Origin: Verrucomicrobiales bacterium
GTDB taxonomy: Bacteria; Verrucomicrobiota; Verrucomicrobiia; Limisphaerales; UBA1096
Length of the DNA: 10,827 bases
Assembly (NCBI GenBank): GCA_011523195.1
Contig: WTHH01000083.1
Span: 1 to 10,827 of the forward strand
Direction: 5' to 3'
Shown here: piece after piece, positions 1 through 7,491 of the stretch
Position numbering within the stretch: position 1 is the first letter of the stretch
Layout of the letters: each line of letters begins with the position of its first letter
Position numbers and translations under genes: made by a program
The notes under the pieces: generated by a model
What the model saw: the letters and a program-made list of their open reading frames with translations, nothing else
What the model was told of the DNA's origin: nothing
The model's database searches: none

Positions 1-47
1 TTAGGGCTTGAAAATGCACATAAAATAATGCTCGTCACATTTTCTCT

Positions 48-77
48 TTGAGGTAGTTTTTTGAAAAATCTTATACG
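48..77 (+). promoter_or_regulatory. possible sigma70-like promoter of the giant surface-protein gene
   Basis: The 102 bases before the first gene are AT-rich. A TTGAGG box at 48-53 is followed 18 bases later by TATACG at 72-77, each matching four of six consensus positions. A second arrangement (TTGAAA at 61-66 with TAATCC at 82-87) is about as good but has a short spacer. No convincing Shine-Dalgarno sequence precedes the ATG at 103, so the leader gives little help in choosing the start. In AT-rich DNA such boxes arise easily by chance, so this is only a candidate. Confidence 0.22.
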
Positions 78-102
78 CAAATAATCCAAATAAATTAGAA
101 AT

Positions 103-3100
103 ATGATCACAAAAACCATAGTGGGTCCGGTAACTTCCTTCCTTCTTTTATTTGCAGGAATAGTTGGCGGTCAGGCACAAGATGCTTTCGTGGCAACATG
201 GAACTTCGGCGAGGGAGATTTATCGGCTTTGCATGGTGAGGACATGGAATATATGGAAGACGGAGAGGTTTCTACAGCAGATTTAGTCCAGTTTGGAGCG
301 ACGGATGCGTTAGGGATTTCTCCGATAAAAGAAGAAATTGCCAATGTAATAAAGATTGGAAAACTGGATCCCGACCAAGGACTCATTGCGCCTTTGACTG
401 AGGATAGTAATGGAGGAGGGGATACAATCAACAATTGGACTGCTGTTATGGATGTCCTAATTCCTTCAGGTTCAGCGGGTAAGAAGCAATCGCTCATAGA
501 ACTTGTTTCTGACGAATTTGTGGCAGGTGCTGCTGATGCAGAGTTTTACATTGGTGCAAATAATGGAATAGGTGCTTTAGGTTTGGAGTATGGCAGTTTA
601 ACTCCTGAGAAGTGGCATCGAATCGTGATTGTTGTTAATATTGAGGAGCTTTGGGCTAATTTTTATATTGATGGGATTAAGGTTGGTGAAGTTACTTTTC
701 CGGACGACAGTCTTGATGGGAGATGGTCTCTAGACACATTGTTTGATATGAAGATGACATTGTTTAATGATGATAACAATGAATCAGAGGAGATTTTCGT
801 AAACAGTATTCAGATAAGATATGAACCTCTCAATAGTGGTCAGGTCTTGGCTTTAGGAACAGCAACTGCTGCAGGAATTCCAAAAAAACTTCCGCCTGTA
901 CCATCCTTCGTCGAGCAGTGGGTGCCTGGAGATGTTTATGCGAACGCAGACACTGAATTGTCTGTGACACTTAATGCTGGCGATACAGCCATTACTAATG
1001 ATTCCATTTCCCTGAGCCTCAATGGTGAATCTCTCGAGACCGAAATCGTGACTGACGAGAACGTGTTAACCATATCAGCGGCGGGAGTGGATGCGCTGCA
1101 AACTGCTTCCAAGTATGAATTAAAGCTGACTTATACCGATAGCGCCAAGGGTGTGCAGTCTGAATCAATTCAGTTCGAGGTTCCAGTGTATTTCGAGAAT
1201 TTTGACAGCGTCGAGCTGGGGCCAAACGTGGACGAACAGGCGGTACAGAGCGACGCAGCCTGGACAGCGGAAGGGCCAGCCGGTTGGGAGGTGGATCGCT
1301 CAGGAGTACCTGGAAATAGTGAGGAACATGTGGGTTATCAGCCCGATGAAGACGGAGATGGTTTTCCTGATAATGATGGTGTTTCAGAGTGGGCAGGATG
1401 GAGTTTTGCAGATTACAAGTGGTGGGTGCAGGTCGCAGGGGATCAGACGCGTTCGCAGTTTACATTAGCGAAAAACGTGGTCGCGGTAGCTGATCCAGAT
1501 GAGTGGGATGACTCCCCTCATGCTCCCAGTGCCGATAACCAGTGGTACAAGACTTGGATGGCGACGCCGGAAATTGATGTAAGTGGTATTCCTGCCGGTA
1601 CGCTCTTTGCGCGATTCCATTCCAGTTGGCGTCCTGAATTTGACAGCAACTACCATCAGGAGGGTTACATTCTTGTGAGCTACGATGGGGCGGAGCCGGT
1701 TGAGATGTTGACATGGGTGTCTGATCCCAATTCCGAAAACTACCATGACCACAATCAAAATGAAATTGTTACTGTGCCACTCAATAATCCTGATGGGGCA
1801 AGTAACGCAAAATTGACCTTTGGAATGCGTGAAGCCGGTAACGACTGGTGGTGGGCAATTGATAATCTGGTAGTAAATGCGGGTACTGTTCCTCCTTCCA
1901 TTGTTACTCAACCTGTGGGCGTTGAAGTTAATGAAGGAGAGAACTTTAGTCTCTCGGTTGTTGCTTCTGGGGGGGAACCTTTTAGCTATCAGTGGTATAA
2001 GAATGCAGTTGCGATAGAAGGCGCAACAAGTGCTGAATTTTCTTTGGCGCAAGCGGGGGTTGATGATGCAGGTAAATACAGTGTAAAAGTATCCAATGAA
2101 GCGGATGAAGTTTTAAGTTCAGAAGTGATCGTAGGGGTTCAGGCAAGCCTTGGTATCACAATTTGGACAGAGGATTTTGAGGGATTAACTCTTGGTCCTA
2201 ATGTGGATGAGGGTTTGGCTAGAGAAGAGGTTTGGACCAAGGCTTCCCCCGAGGGCTGGTCAATTAATGATGAAGAGGTTCCGGGCACATGGGCATGGCA
2301 GGGCCTCGAAGATGAGGAAGGCAATCCTGAAAATGATGGTGTTACAGAATGGGCAGGTTGGAGTTTTGCTGATGTTAAGTGGTGGAGCGAAACTGCAGGT
2401 AACCAAAATCGGGCTCTTTTCAAGAAAGCCTTAGGGACCGCTGCTATTGTAGACGGTGATGAATGGGATGATCAGCCGCGTGAAGCCGGTACGATGAATA
2501 CTTTCATGACTACTGGACCTATTCCAATTGATGGCATAATGGAAAACTCCCTGGTGTTCCGCTTTCACTCAAGTTGGCGTCCTGATGCATGTTGTGGTGG
2601 TAGCCAGAAGGCAGTTGTCGAGGTTTCTTTTGATGATGGGGAATTGGAGGAGATTCTTCGTTGGGAGTCAGATTCTGGAAGTGAGTTTTTTCATGCTGAT
2701 AGTGAGAATGAAACTGTTAACCTTGTCTTAAATAACCCCAAAGGGGCAGATACGGTTCAGTTTACCTTCTCATATCTCGATGCGGCCAACAACTGGTGGT
2801 GGGCAATCGACAATTTGATTCTTGCCGGGGAACCGGAGCCGATTTTTGCTGAAAACTTTGATAGCTTGGAACTGGGACCGTTTGTTTCAGATAGTGAGTC
2901 CGGTGGTGATGGCACTGACTGGACATCAGAAACTCCTACAGGTTGGGTCATGAATCGTGGTGATGGGCATGGGCCAACTGGTGATGGTGATGCAGTCACA
3001 GAGTTTGATGGTTGGACTTTCCTTGACCCTGTTTCTTGGAATGCCACTGCCGGCCAGGATCGTGATCAATTTACCAAAGGTAGCGGAGTGGTTGCAGTTG

Positions 3101-6100
3101 GAGATTCTGATGAATATGACGACAAGGCCGACGCAAAATTCAATGCCTCACTTTCAACCCCTGAATTCAGTCTCGAAGGGGTTTCTCCAGGAACAGCAAT
3201 TCTAGTTTACGATTCAAGTTGGAGGCAGGAGCCGCAACAGGGAACTGTGTCAGTTTCTTTCGATGGTGGTGAGCCTATTACTTTGCTGACTCTTACTCCG
3301 GATTCGCCAACTGCCTATAATGAGACAGTGACGCTGCCACTCGGAAATCCTGAAGGAGCCAAAACAGCGGTTATAACATGGGATCATCAAGGTCATAACA
3401 ACTGGTGGTGGGCTATTGACAACATCAAGGTTACGGTTGGCAAAGCTCCTGCTGGAATTGTGACACAGCTAACAAGCATTGAAGCGACTGAAGGAGAGGG
3501 TGTTGTTTTTCAGGTTGAAGCCAACGGCGATGAACCACTTTACTATAAGTGGTTTAAGGGCGGTGTTGAAATCTCAGGGATCGAGGGTCCTGTTTTGGAG
3601 TTGTCCAATATCAGCGAAGCCGATGCTGGAGCATATACTGTTGAAGTTAGCAACTCGGCCGGTTCCGCCACGAGCAACCCGGCCCAGTTGGCCGTGTTGC
3701 TGAAACCGGGATCAACGCTTGTGTTTGCCGAGGACTTTGACAGCCTCGAGCTGGGGCCGTTTGTTTCTGACAGCGAATCCGGTGGCGACGGCACCGACTG
3801 GACCGCCACTGCGCCGGAGGGCTGGGCGATGAATCCAGCAGACGATCACGGCCCGACCGCCGGCGGTGATGACGTCGTTGAGTTCGACGGCTGGACATTC
3901 TTCGACCCAGTTTCGTGGAACGCAACCGCCGGTCAAAACCGGGACGCGTTCACCAAGGGCACCGGCGCGATTGCCGTGGCCGACTCGGATGAATACGACG
4001 ACAAGGCTGACGCCAAGTTCAACGCAGCACTTGCCACCCCGTCGATCACCATCGCCGGGATCAAGGCCGGTTCAATGATCCTGAAGTACGACTCAAGTTG
4101 GCGTCAGGAACCGCAGCAAGGCAAGGTCACCGTTTCCTACGATGGCGGCGAGCCGGTGGCGTTGTTGGTGTTCGGCCCGGATACACCCACCGGATACAAC
4201 GACACGGTGACCGTTCGCATGGACAACCCAGAGGGGGCCTCTAGCGTGGTCATCGCCTGGGATCATCAGGGTCACAACAACTGGTGGTGGGCCATCGACA
4301 ACATCGAGGTCACCGGCGAATTGCAGCCCCTCTTCGCGGAGAACTTTGACAGCCTTGAGCTTGGCCCGTTTGTGTCGGACAGCGAGTCCGGTGGCGACGG
4401 CACAGACTGGACCGCCACCACGCCTGCCGGTTGGGTCATGGCTCTGGGCGAAGATCACGGTCCGACAGCGGGTGGCGATGATGTCGTCGAGTTCGACGGT
4501 TGGACCTTCCTTGACCCGGTTTCGTGGAACGCCACGGCGGGACAGGATCGTGCTCAGTTCACCAAGGGCAGTGGCGCCATCGCCGTGGCCGATTCGGATG
4601 AGTACGATGACAAGGCCGACGCCAAGTTCAATGCCTCCCTCTCCACCCCGGCGATCAGCCTGTTGGGAGTGAAGGAAAACACACTCGTTTTGCGTTATGA
4701 CTCGAGCTGGCGCAAGGAACCGCAACAAGGCAAGGTACTCGCCTCCTTCGACGGTGGCGAACCGGTCGTGTTGCTCGAGCTGACCCCGGACACGCCGACC
4801 GCGTACAACGACACGGTCACCCTGAACATCTCCAACCCGGCCGGTGCCAAGTCGGTGGTCATCGCCTGGGATCATCAGGGTCACAACAACTGGTGGTGGG
4901 CCATCGATAACATCGTTGTTTACTCGACAGCCCCGGTTGAGTCGGTGTTGCCGGAAGGACATTACTTTGTTGAAAACTTCGATAGCCTTGAGCTTGGCCC
5001 GTTCGTATCTGACAGCGAGTCGGGTGGCGACGGCACAGACTGGACCGCCACAGCGCCGACCGGTTGGGTCATGGCGCTGGGCGAAGACCACGGCCCGACA
5101 GCGGGTGGTGATGATGTTGTCGAGTTCGACGGCTGGACCTTCCTCGATCCGGTCTCATGGAACGCCACCGCCGGTCAGGATCGCGCCTTGTTCACCAAGG
5201 GCAGCGGCGCCATCGCCGTGGCCGACTCGGACGAGTACGATGACAAGGCCGATGCCAAGTTCAACGCTTCACTATCCACTCCGCCCATCAACATCGCCGG
5301 TGCGGGTGCCAACCAGCTGTTGTTGGTCTACGACTCAAGCTGGCGCCAAGAGCCGCAACGCGGCACGGTTTCGGTTTCCTTCGACGGAGCTGCACCGGTT
5401 GTGCTGCTGGAACTCACCCCGGACACGCCGACTGCCTACAACGACACGGTCGAGCTGGAGTTGAACAATCCGGAAGGGGCGAAATCGGTGGTCATCACCT
5501 GGGATCATCAAGGGCACAACAACTGGTGGTGGGCCATAGACAACATCGCCGTTAAGTCCAAGCCACCGGGCCCGGGCCCGAACGACCCGGCTGTGGCCGC
5601 CGACAAGGCCGTGTACCTGAGCGGCGAACCGATCACCGTTGCGTTCAAGAACGGTGAAGGCAACCCGAAGGACTGGGTCGGCATCTACAAGCCGGACATG
5701 GTTCCGGGTGATGTGGGCAGCATCGTCTGGGCCTATGTGAGCGGCACCAAGACCGCCGGCGAAGGCCTGACCGAGGGCTCGATCACCTTTGCGGATGGAT
5801 TGCCCGCCGGCGAATACGTCGCCCGGTTCTTCATCAACGACGGCTACACCCAGATGGCCAACACCAAGTTTGCCGTTGTTGATCCCCCGGGCATCACCAC
5901 CAGCAAGGCACGCTACTCCGTGGGAGACGCCATTACTGCCAACTTCAGCAACGGCCCCGGCAATGCCAAGGACTGGGTCGGCCTGTATCGCCCCGACATG
6001 ACTCCGGGCGATGTGGGCAGCCTGAAATGGGCCTACGTGAGCGGCACCAAGACCGCCGGCGAAGCCAAGACCGATGGCTCGGTGGTGTTCGCCGAGGGAC

Positions 6101-7023
6101 TTGAGGCCGGTGAATACGTGGCAATCTTCTTCGAGAACGACGGCTACACCCAGTTGGCCAGGACCGCGTTCAGCGTGGCGGCCGAGGAGCCGCTGCCGGA
6201 GGGCATTTACTTCGTCGAGGATTTCGACGGGCTCGCGCTTGGCCCGTTCGTCTCGGATAGCGAGTCGGGCGGCGACGGCACGGACTGGACCGCCACCCCG
6301 CCAGCGGACTGGGTGATGGCGCTGGGCGATGCCCACGGCCCGACTGCGGGCGGCGACGACGTGGTCGAGTTTGACGGCTGGACCTTTCTTGACCCGGTTT
6401 CGTGGAATGCCACCGCCGGACAGGATCGTGCCATGTTCACCAAGGGCCGTGGCGTCATTGCTGTGGCTGACTCGGATGAATACGACGACAAGGCCGATGC
6501 CAAGTTTGATGCAGCATTGTCCACGCCGGCCATCGACATTTCCGGCGCGGCCCCGGGATCACTCTTCCTGGCGTACGACTCGAGCTGGCGCAAGGAGCCA
6601 CAGCACGGAAAGGTGCTCGTGAGCTACGACGACGCCGAGCCGGTTGTGCTGCTTGAGCTGACCCCGGATACCCCGACCGGCTACGACGACACCGTGGTGT
6701 TGGCACTGGAAAACCCGGAAGGCGCCGGCAAGGCGGTCATCATGTGGGATCATCAGGGTCACAACAACTGGTGGTGGGCGATCGACAACATCATCGTCGG
6801 CACTGAGGACGCCATCACCGGTGGCGACGTGGCACCGGCCATCACGTCCATCGCGGTTGAGGGTGGCGTGCTGACCATCGCTTGGCCAAGCGCGGACGGC
6901 TTGAGGCTGCAACGCGCTGCCGCCGTGACCGGCCCATGGGAAGACGTCGAAGGCACTGCGGGCAAGGATTCCCACAGTGAGGCGGCCGATCAGGCTGCGG
7001 CATTTTATCGCTTGGCCAAGTAG
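103..7023 (+). CDS. giant secreted multi-module protein (LamG, Ig-like, seven WWWAIDN jelly-roll modules)
   Basis: This encodes 2306 residues. Residues 1-26 form a Sec signal peptide: Lys4, a hydrophobic core and a likely cut after GGQAQ. Residues ~27-260 resemble a LamG/concanavalin-like domain, and ~261-363 an Ig-like linker. Seven related modules follow at about 364-593, 687-909, 914-1112, 1207-1404, 1410-1607, 1621-1818 and 2036-2232. Each runs from a [E/D]-[N/D]-F-[D/E] start through a SSWR motif to a terminal WWWAIDN. Ig-like domains (TQ...G..P..Y.W....DAG.Y.V.VSN) lie at ~597-680 and ~1115-1200. Two tandem DWVGIY/DWVGLY domains lie at ~1829-2026. Residues ~2243-2306 resemble the short beta-rich C-terminal domain common in Verrucomicrobiota exported proteins (IAWP, GPW, FYRL). 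Module 1 alone has a DEDGDG stretch (415-420) that could bind calcium. The modules look like carbohydrate- or surface-binding jelly rolls of the choice-of-anchor/MAM-like type. I see no enzyme domain, so an extracellular adhesion or binding role is inferred. Composition changes near base 3650. No sorting signal such as PEP-CTERM is visible. Confidence 0.93.
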   Translation: MITKTIVGPVTSFLLLFAGIVGGQAQDAFVATWNFGEGDLSALHGEDMEYMEDGEVSTADLVQFGATDALGISPIKEEIANVIKIGKLDPDQGLIAPLTEDSNGGGDTINNWTAVMDVLIPSGSAGKKQSLIELVSDEFVAGAADAEFYIGANNGIGALGLEYGSLTPEKWHRIVIVVNIEELWANFYIDGIKVGEVTFPDDSLDGRWSLDTLFDMKMTLFNDDNNESEEIFVNSIQIRYEPLNSGQVLALGTATAAGIPKKLPPVPSFVEQWVPGDVYANADTELSVTLNAGDTAITNDSISLSLNGESLETEIVTDENVLTISAAGVDALQTASKYELKLTYTDSAKGVQSESIQFEVPVYFENFDSVELGPNVDEQAVQSDAAWTAEGPAGWEVDRSGVPGNSEEHVGYQPDEDGDGFPDNDGVSEWAGWSFADYKWWVQVAGDQTRSQFTLAKNVVAVADPDEWDDSPHAPSADNQWYKTWMATPEIDVSGIPAGTLFARFHSSWRPEFDSNYHQEGYILVSYDGAEPVEMLTWVSDPNSENYHDHNQNEIVTVPLNNPDGASNAKLTFGMREAGNDWWWAIDNLVVNAGTVPPSIVTQPVGVEVNEGENFSLSVVASGGEPFSYQWYKNAVAIEGATSAEFSLAQAGVDDAGKYSVKVSNEADEVLSSEVIVGVQASLGITIWTEDFEGLTLGPNVDEGLAREEVWTKASPEGWSINDEEVPGTWAWQGLEDEEGNPENDGVTEWAGWSFADVKWWSETAGNQNRALFKKALGTAAIVDGDEWDDQPREAGTMNTFMTTGPIPIDGIMENSLVFRFHSSWRPDACCGGSQKAVVEVSFDDGELEEILRWESDSGSEFFHADSENETVNLVLNNPKGADTVQFTFSYLDAANNWWWAIDNLILAGEPEPIFAENFDSLELGPFVSDSESGGDGTDWTSETPTGWVMNRGDGHGPTGDGDAVTEFDGWTFLDPVSWNATAGQDRDQFTKGSGVVAVGDSDEYDDKADAKFNASLSTPEFSLEGVSPGTAILVYDSSWRQEPQQGTVSVSFDGGEPITLLTLTPDSPTAYNETVTLPLGNPEGAKTAVITWDHQGHNNWWWAIDNIKVTVGKAPAGIVTQLTSIEATEGEGVVFQVEANGDEPLYYKWFKGGVEISGIEGPVLELSNISEADAGAYTVEVSNSAGSATSNPAQLAVLLKPGSTLVFAEDFDSLELGPFVSDSESGGDGTDWTATAPEGWAMNPADDHGPTAGGDDVVEFDGWTFFDPVSWNATAGQNRDAFTKGTGAIAVADSDEYDDKADAKFNAALATPSITIAGIKAGSMILKYDSSWRQEPQQGKVTVSYDGGEPVALLVFGPDTPTGYNDTVTVRMDNPEGASSVVIAWDHQGHNNWWWAIDNIEVTGELQPLFAENFDSLELGPFVSDSESGGDGTDWTATTPAGWVMALGEDHGPTAGGDDVVEFDGWTFLDPVSWNATAGQDRAQFTKGSGAIAVADSDEYDDKADAKFNASLSTPAISLLGVKENTLVLRYDSSWRKEPQQGKVLASFDGGEPVVLLELTPDTPTAYNDTVTLNISNPAGAKSVVIAWDHQGHNNWWWAIDNIVVYSTAPVESVLPEGHYFVENFDSLELGPFVSDSESGGDGTDWTATAPTGWVMALGEDHGPTAGGDDVVEFDGWTFLDPVSWNATAGQDRALFTKGSGAIAVADSDEYDDKADAKFNASLSTPPINIAGAGANQLLLVYDSSWRQEPQRGTVSVSFDGAAPVVLLELTPDTPTAYNDTVELELNNPEGAKSVVITWDHQGHNNWWWAIDNIAVKSKPPGPGPNDPAVAADKAVYLSGEPITVAFKNGEGNPKDWVGIYKPDMVPGDVGSIVWAYVSGTKTAGEGLTEGSITFADGLPAGEYVARFFINDGYTQMANTKFAVVDPPGITTSKARYSVGDAITANFSNGPGNAKDWVGLYRPDMTPGDVGSLKWAYVSGTKTAGEAKTDGSVVFAEGLEAGEYVAIFFENDGYTQLARTAFSVAAEEPLPEGIYFVEDFDGLALGPFVSDSESGGDGTDWTATPPADWVMALGDAHGPTAGGDDVVEFDGWTFLDPVSWNATAGQDRAMFTKGRGVIAVADSDEYDDKADAKFDAALSTPAIDISGAAPGSLFLAYDSSWRKEPQHGKVLVSYDDAEPVVLLELTPDTPTGYDDTVVLALENPEGAGKAVIMWDHQGHNNWWWAIDNIIVGTEDAITGGDVAPAITSIAVEGGVLTIAWPSADGLRLQRAAAVTGPWEDVEGTAGKDSHSEAADQAAAFYRLAK
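1192..1881 (+). repeat. module 1 of the WWWAIDN repeat (divergent, long form)
   Basis: Residues ~364-593 form the longest and one of the two most divergent copies. It reads FENFDS..LGPNVDE at the start, then a DEDGDG acidic loop, EWAGWSFAD, FHSSWRPE and finally NDWWWAIDN. The middle loop (EWAGWSFADYKWW) matches module 2 rather than modules 3-7, which have EFDGWTFLDPVSW. This suggests modules 1 and 2 are the older or separately acquired subfamily. Confidence 0.8.
2161..2829 (+). repeat. module 2 of the WWWAIDN repeat (divergent form)
   Basis: Residues ~687-909 start EDFEGLTLGPNVDEG, carry EWAGWSFAD, FHSSWRPDACCGG with an unusual Cys-Cys pair, and end NNWWWAIDN. The acidic loop that is DEDGDG in module 1 is degraded to EDEEGNPEN here. 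The copy is spelled with AT-rich codons and follows the first Ig-like domain. Confidence 0.8.
2842..3438 (+). repeat. module 3 of the WWWAIDN repeat (short form, AT-rich codons)
   Basis: Residues ~914-1112. This is the first copy of the compact subfamily (LELGPFVSDSESGGDGTDW, EFDGWTFLDPVSW, YDSSWRQEPQQG, DHQGHNNWWWAIDN). The protein sequence is nearly that of modules 4-7, but codon choice is AT-richer. Over the 21 identical residues from DSLELG to GTDW, third-position G/C is 9 of 21 here against 16 of 21 in modules 4 and 5. Confidence 0.85.
3721..4314 (+). repeat. module 4 of the WWWAIDN repeat (short form, GC-rich codons)
   Basis: Residues ~1207-1404. It follows the second Ig-like domain and is the first copy on the GC-rich side of the composition step. 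It is joined to module 5 by only about five residues. Its last part contains a 53-base stretch (4246-4298) repeated exactly in module 5 (4855-4907). Confidence 0.88.
4330..4923 (+). repeat. module 5 of the WWWAIDN repeat (short form)
   Basis: Residues ~1410-1607, beginning 609 bases after module 4. It shares the 53-base exact repeat with module 4 and long near-identical runs with module 6, for example at its start (AGCCTTGAGCTTGGCCCGTT). These DNA-level identities indicate recent duplication or ongoing gene conversion. Confidence 0.88.
4963..5556 (+). repeat. module 6 of the WWWAIDN repeat (short form)
   Basis: Residues ~1621-1818, starting 633 bases after module 5. The linker from module 5 contains LPEGHYFVE; module 7 begins with the closely similar LPEGIYFVE, so modules 6 and 7 share their linker as well as the module. 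A Pro-rich joint (PPGPGPNDP) leads out to the DWVGIY pair. Confidence 0.88.
5587..6180 (+). repeat. tandem pair of ~98-residue DWVGIY Ig-like domains
   Basis: Two direct copies (5587-5880 and 5893-6180) encode the pattern K..Y..G..I...F..G.GN.KDWVG[IL]Y.PDM.PGDVGS..WAYVSGTKTAGE, ending with GEYVA.FF.NDGYTQ. A run of about 28 bases around 5738-5765 recurs exactly at 6038-6065, giving a 300-base period. Domains of this look accompany secreted phosphoesterases and surface proteins in Verrucomicrobiota, from memory of the family; their ligand is unknown to me. The pair sits only between modules 6 and 7 and breaks the otherwise close module spacing. Confidence 0.8.
6208..6798 (+). repeat. module 7 of the WWWAIDN repeat (short form, most GC-rich)
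   Basis: Residues ~2036-2232. This is the last copy, with EDFDGLALGPF at the start and DHQGHNNWWWAIDN at the end. Over the stretch compared in module 3, third-position G/C reaches 19 of 21, the highest of the copies I compared, with a few amino-acid changes. It is followed directly by the short C-terminal domain. Confidence 0.88.
6880..6891. repeat. 12-base palindrome GCTTGGCCAAGC, copy 1
   Basis: A perfect self-complementary 12-mer, extended to 14 bases (CGCTTGGCCAAGCG) at 6879-6892. It lies inside the C-terminal domain of the giant gene, where it encodes AWPS. Confidence 0.6.
7011..7020. repeat. 10-base core CTTGGCCAAG of the same palindrome
   Basis: The core abuts the TAG stop codon of the giant gene and encodes the last residues (LAK). 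It is only about 120 bases from copy 1. Confidence 0.5.
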
Positions 7024-7064
7024 AGCAGGGCGACCGGTGAGAAAACACACCCTAAGTGAACCCG

Positions 7065-7093
7065 GCCCCATTAGTGACATGGCACTACGGGGC
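7065..7093 (+). other. hairpin between the giant gene and the lipoprotein gene
   Basis: GCCCC at 7065-7069 pairs with GGGGC at 7089-7093. After a small 2x1 internal loop, TAGTG pairs with CACTA around a six-base loop. No T-run follows, so it is not a classical intrinsic terminator. It may be a weak terminator or a structure in the leader of the lipoprotein gene. The remaining 90-base gap shows no other feature. Confidence 0.3.
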
Positions 7094-7113
7094 TGAGGTT
7101 CGCCTTGGAAATC

Positions 7114-7491
7114 ATGAATTGGTTGAATCAAACGGCGCTTGGTTTTGTGACATTGATTGGTCTCCTGCTGGCGGGATGCTCGGGCGACACCTACCCGACC
7201 GAGGTAACACTCGAGGAGATGCCGAACACCATCGCGGAGGCGTTTCGCGATGAAAAAAATCCGCAGATCAAGCAAATGGCCCAGCAGGCAACCCAGGCGT
7301 TGAAATCCCGGCAGTACACCGTGGCGCATGGGCTGTTGCAGCAGCTCATTTCCCTTCCAAACCTGACACAGGAACAGCGTGATCTGATTTCGGGAAGTGT
7401 GATCACTGTTGCCGAAAATCTGCAAAAGGCCGCCGAGAGCGGGAATGTCCAAGCCCAGCAACATTTGCAAAGGCAGACGATTGTCAAGTAA
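7114..7491 (+). CDS. small predicted lipoprotein of unknown function
   Basis: The 125-residue product begins with a hydrophobic segment (about residues 8-20) and a lipobox LLAGC with the lipidated Cys at position 22, so it should be anchored in the membrane facing the periplasm. The rest is helical and Gln-rich (KQMAQQATQALKSRQYTVAH and onward), resembling a short helical-hairpin or TPR-like arrangement, with no catalytic motif. I do not recognise the family. I chose ATG at 7114; a TTG at 7105 in the same frame would add three residues. The n-region has no Lys or Arg, which is unusual for a signal peptide and leaves some doubt about export. The 3' end overlaps the ankyrin gene, so the two are probably translated together. 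Confidence 0.75.
   Translation: MNWLNQTALGFVTLIGLLLAGCSGDTYPTEVTLEEMPNTIAEAFRDEKNPQIKQMAQQATQALKSRQYTVAHGLLQQLISLPNLTQEQRDLISGSVITVAENLQKAAESGNVQAQQHLQRQTIVK

Noticed and set aside
3600..3720. Composition step considered as a gene boundary or frameshifted gene fusion
   Set aside because: The frame is continuous, the Ig-like domain across it is complete, and no stop, start or ribosome binding site is seen there.
4093..6336. Long minus-strand open frames (332 residues at 4093-5091 and 333 residues at 5335-6336)
   Set aside because: They are antisense shadows of the GC-rich modules. Their similarity to each other only mirrors the repeats on the plus strand, and they lack start signals or domain features.
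2842..6798. Direct repeats considered as a CRISPR array or transposable element
   Set aside because: The repeat unit is about 600 bases, in frame and protein-coding throughout, with no short repeat-spacer pattern, terminal inverted repeats or transposase.
7056..7253. Plus-strand frame starting with GTG just after the giant gene
   Set aside because: It overlaps the lipoprotein gene in another frame, has no ribosome binding site and gives a Gly/Asp-rich product without features.
7409..7480. Upstream in-frame starts (7409, 7445) for the ankyrin gene
   Set aside because: They would put 36 or more residues before the lipobox Cys and lengthen the overlap with the lipoprotein gene. The TTG at 7481 has a better placed AAAGG, but 7445 cannot be excluded.
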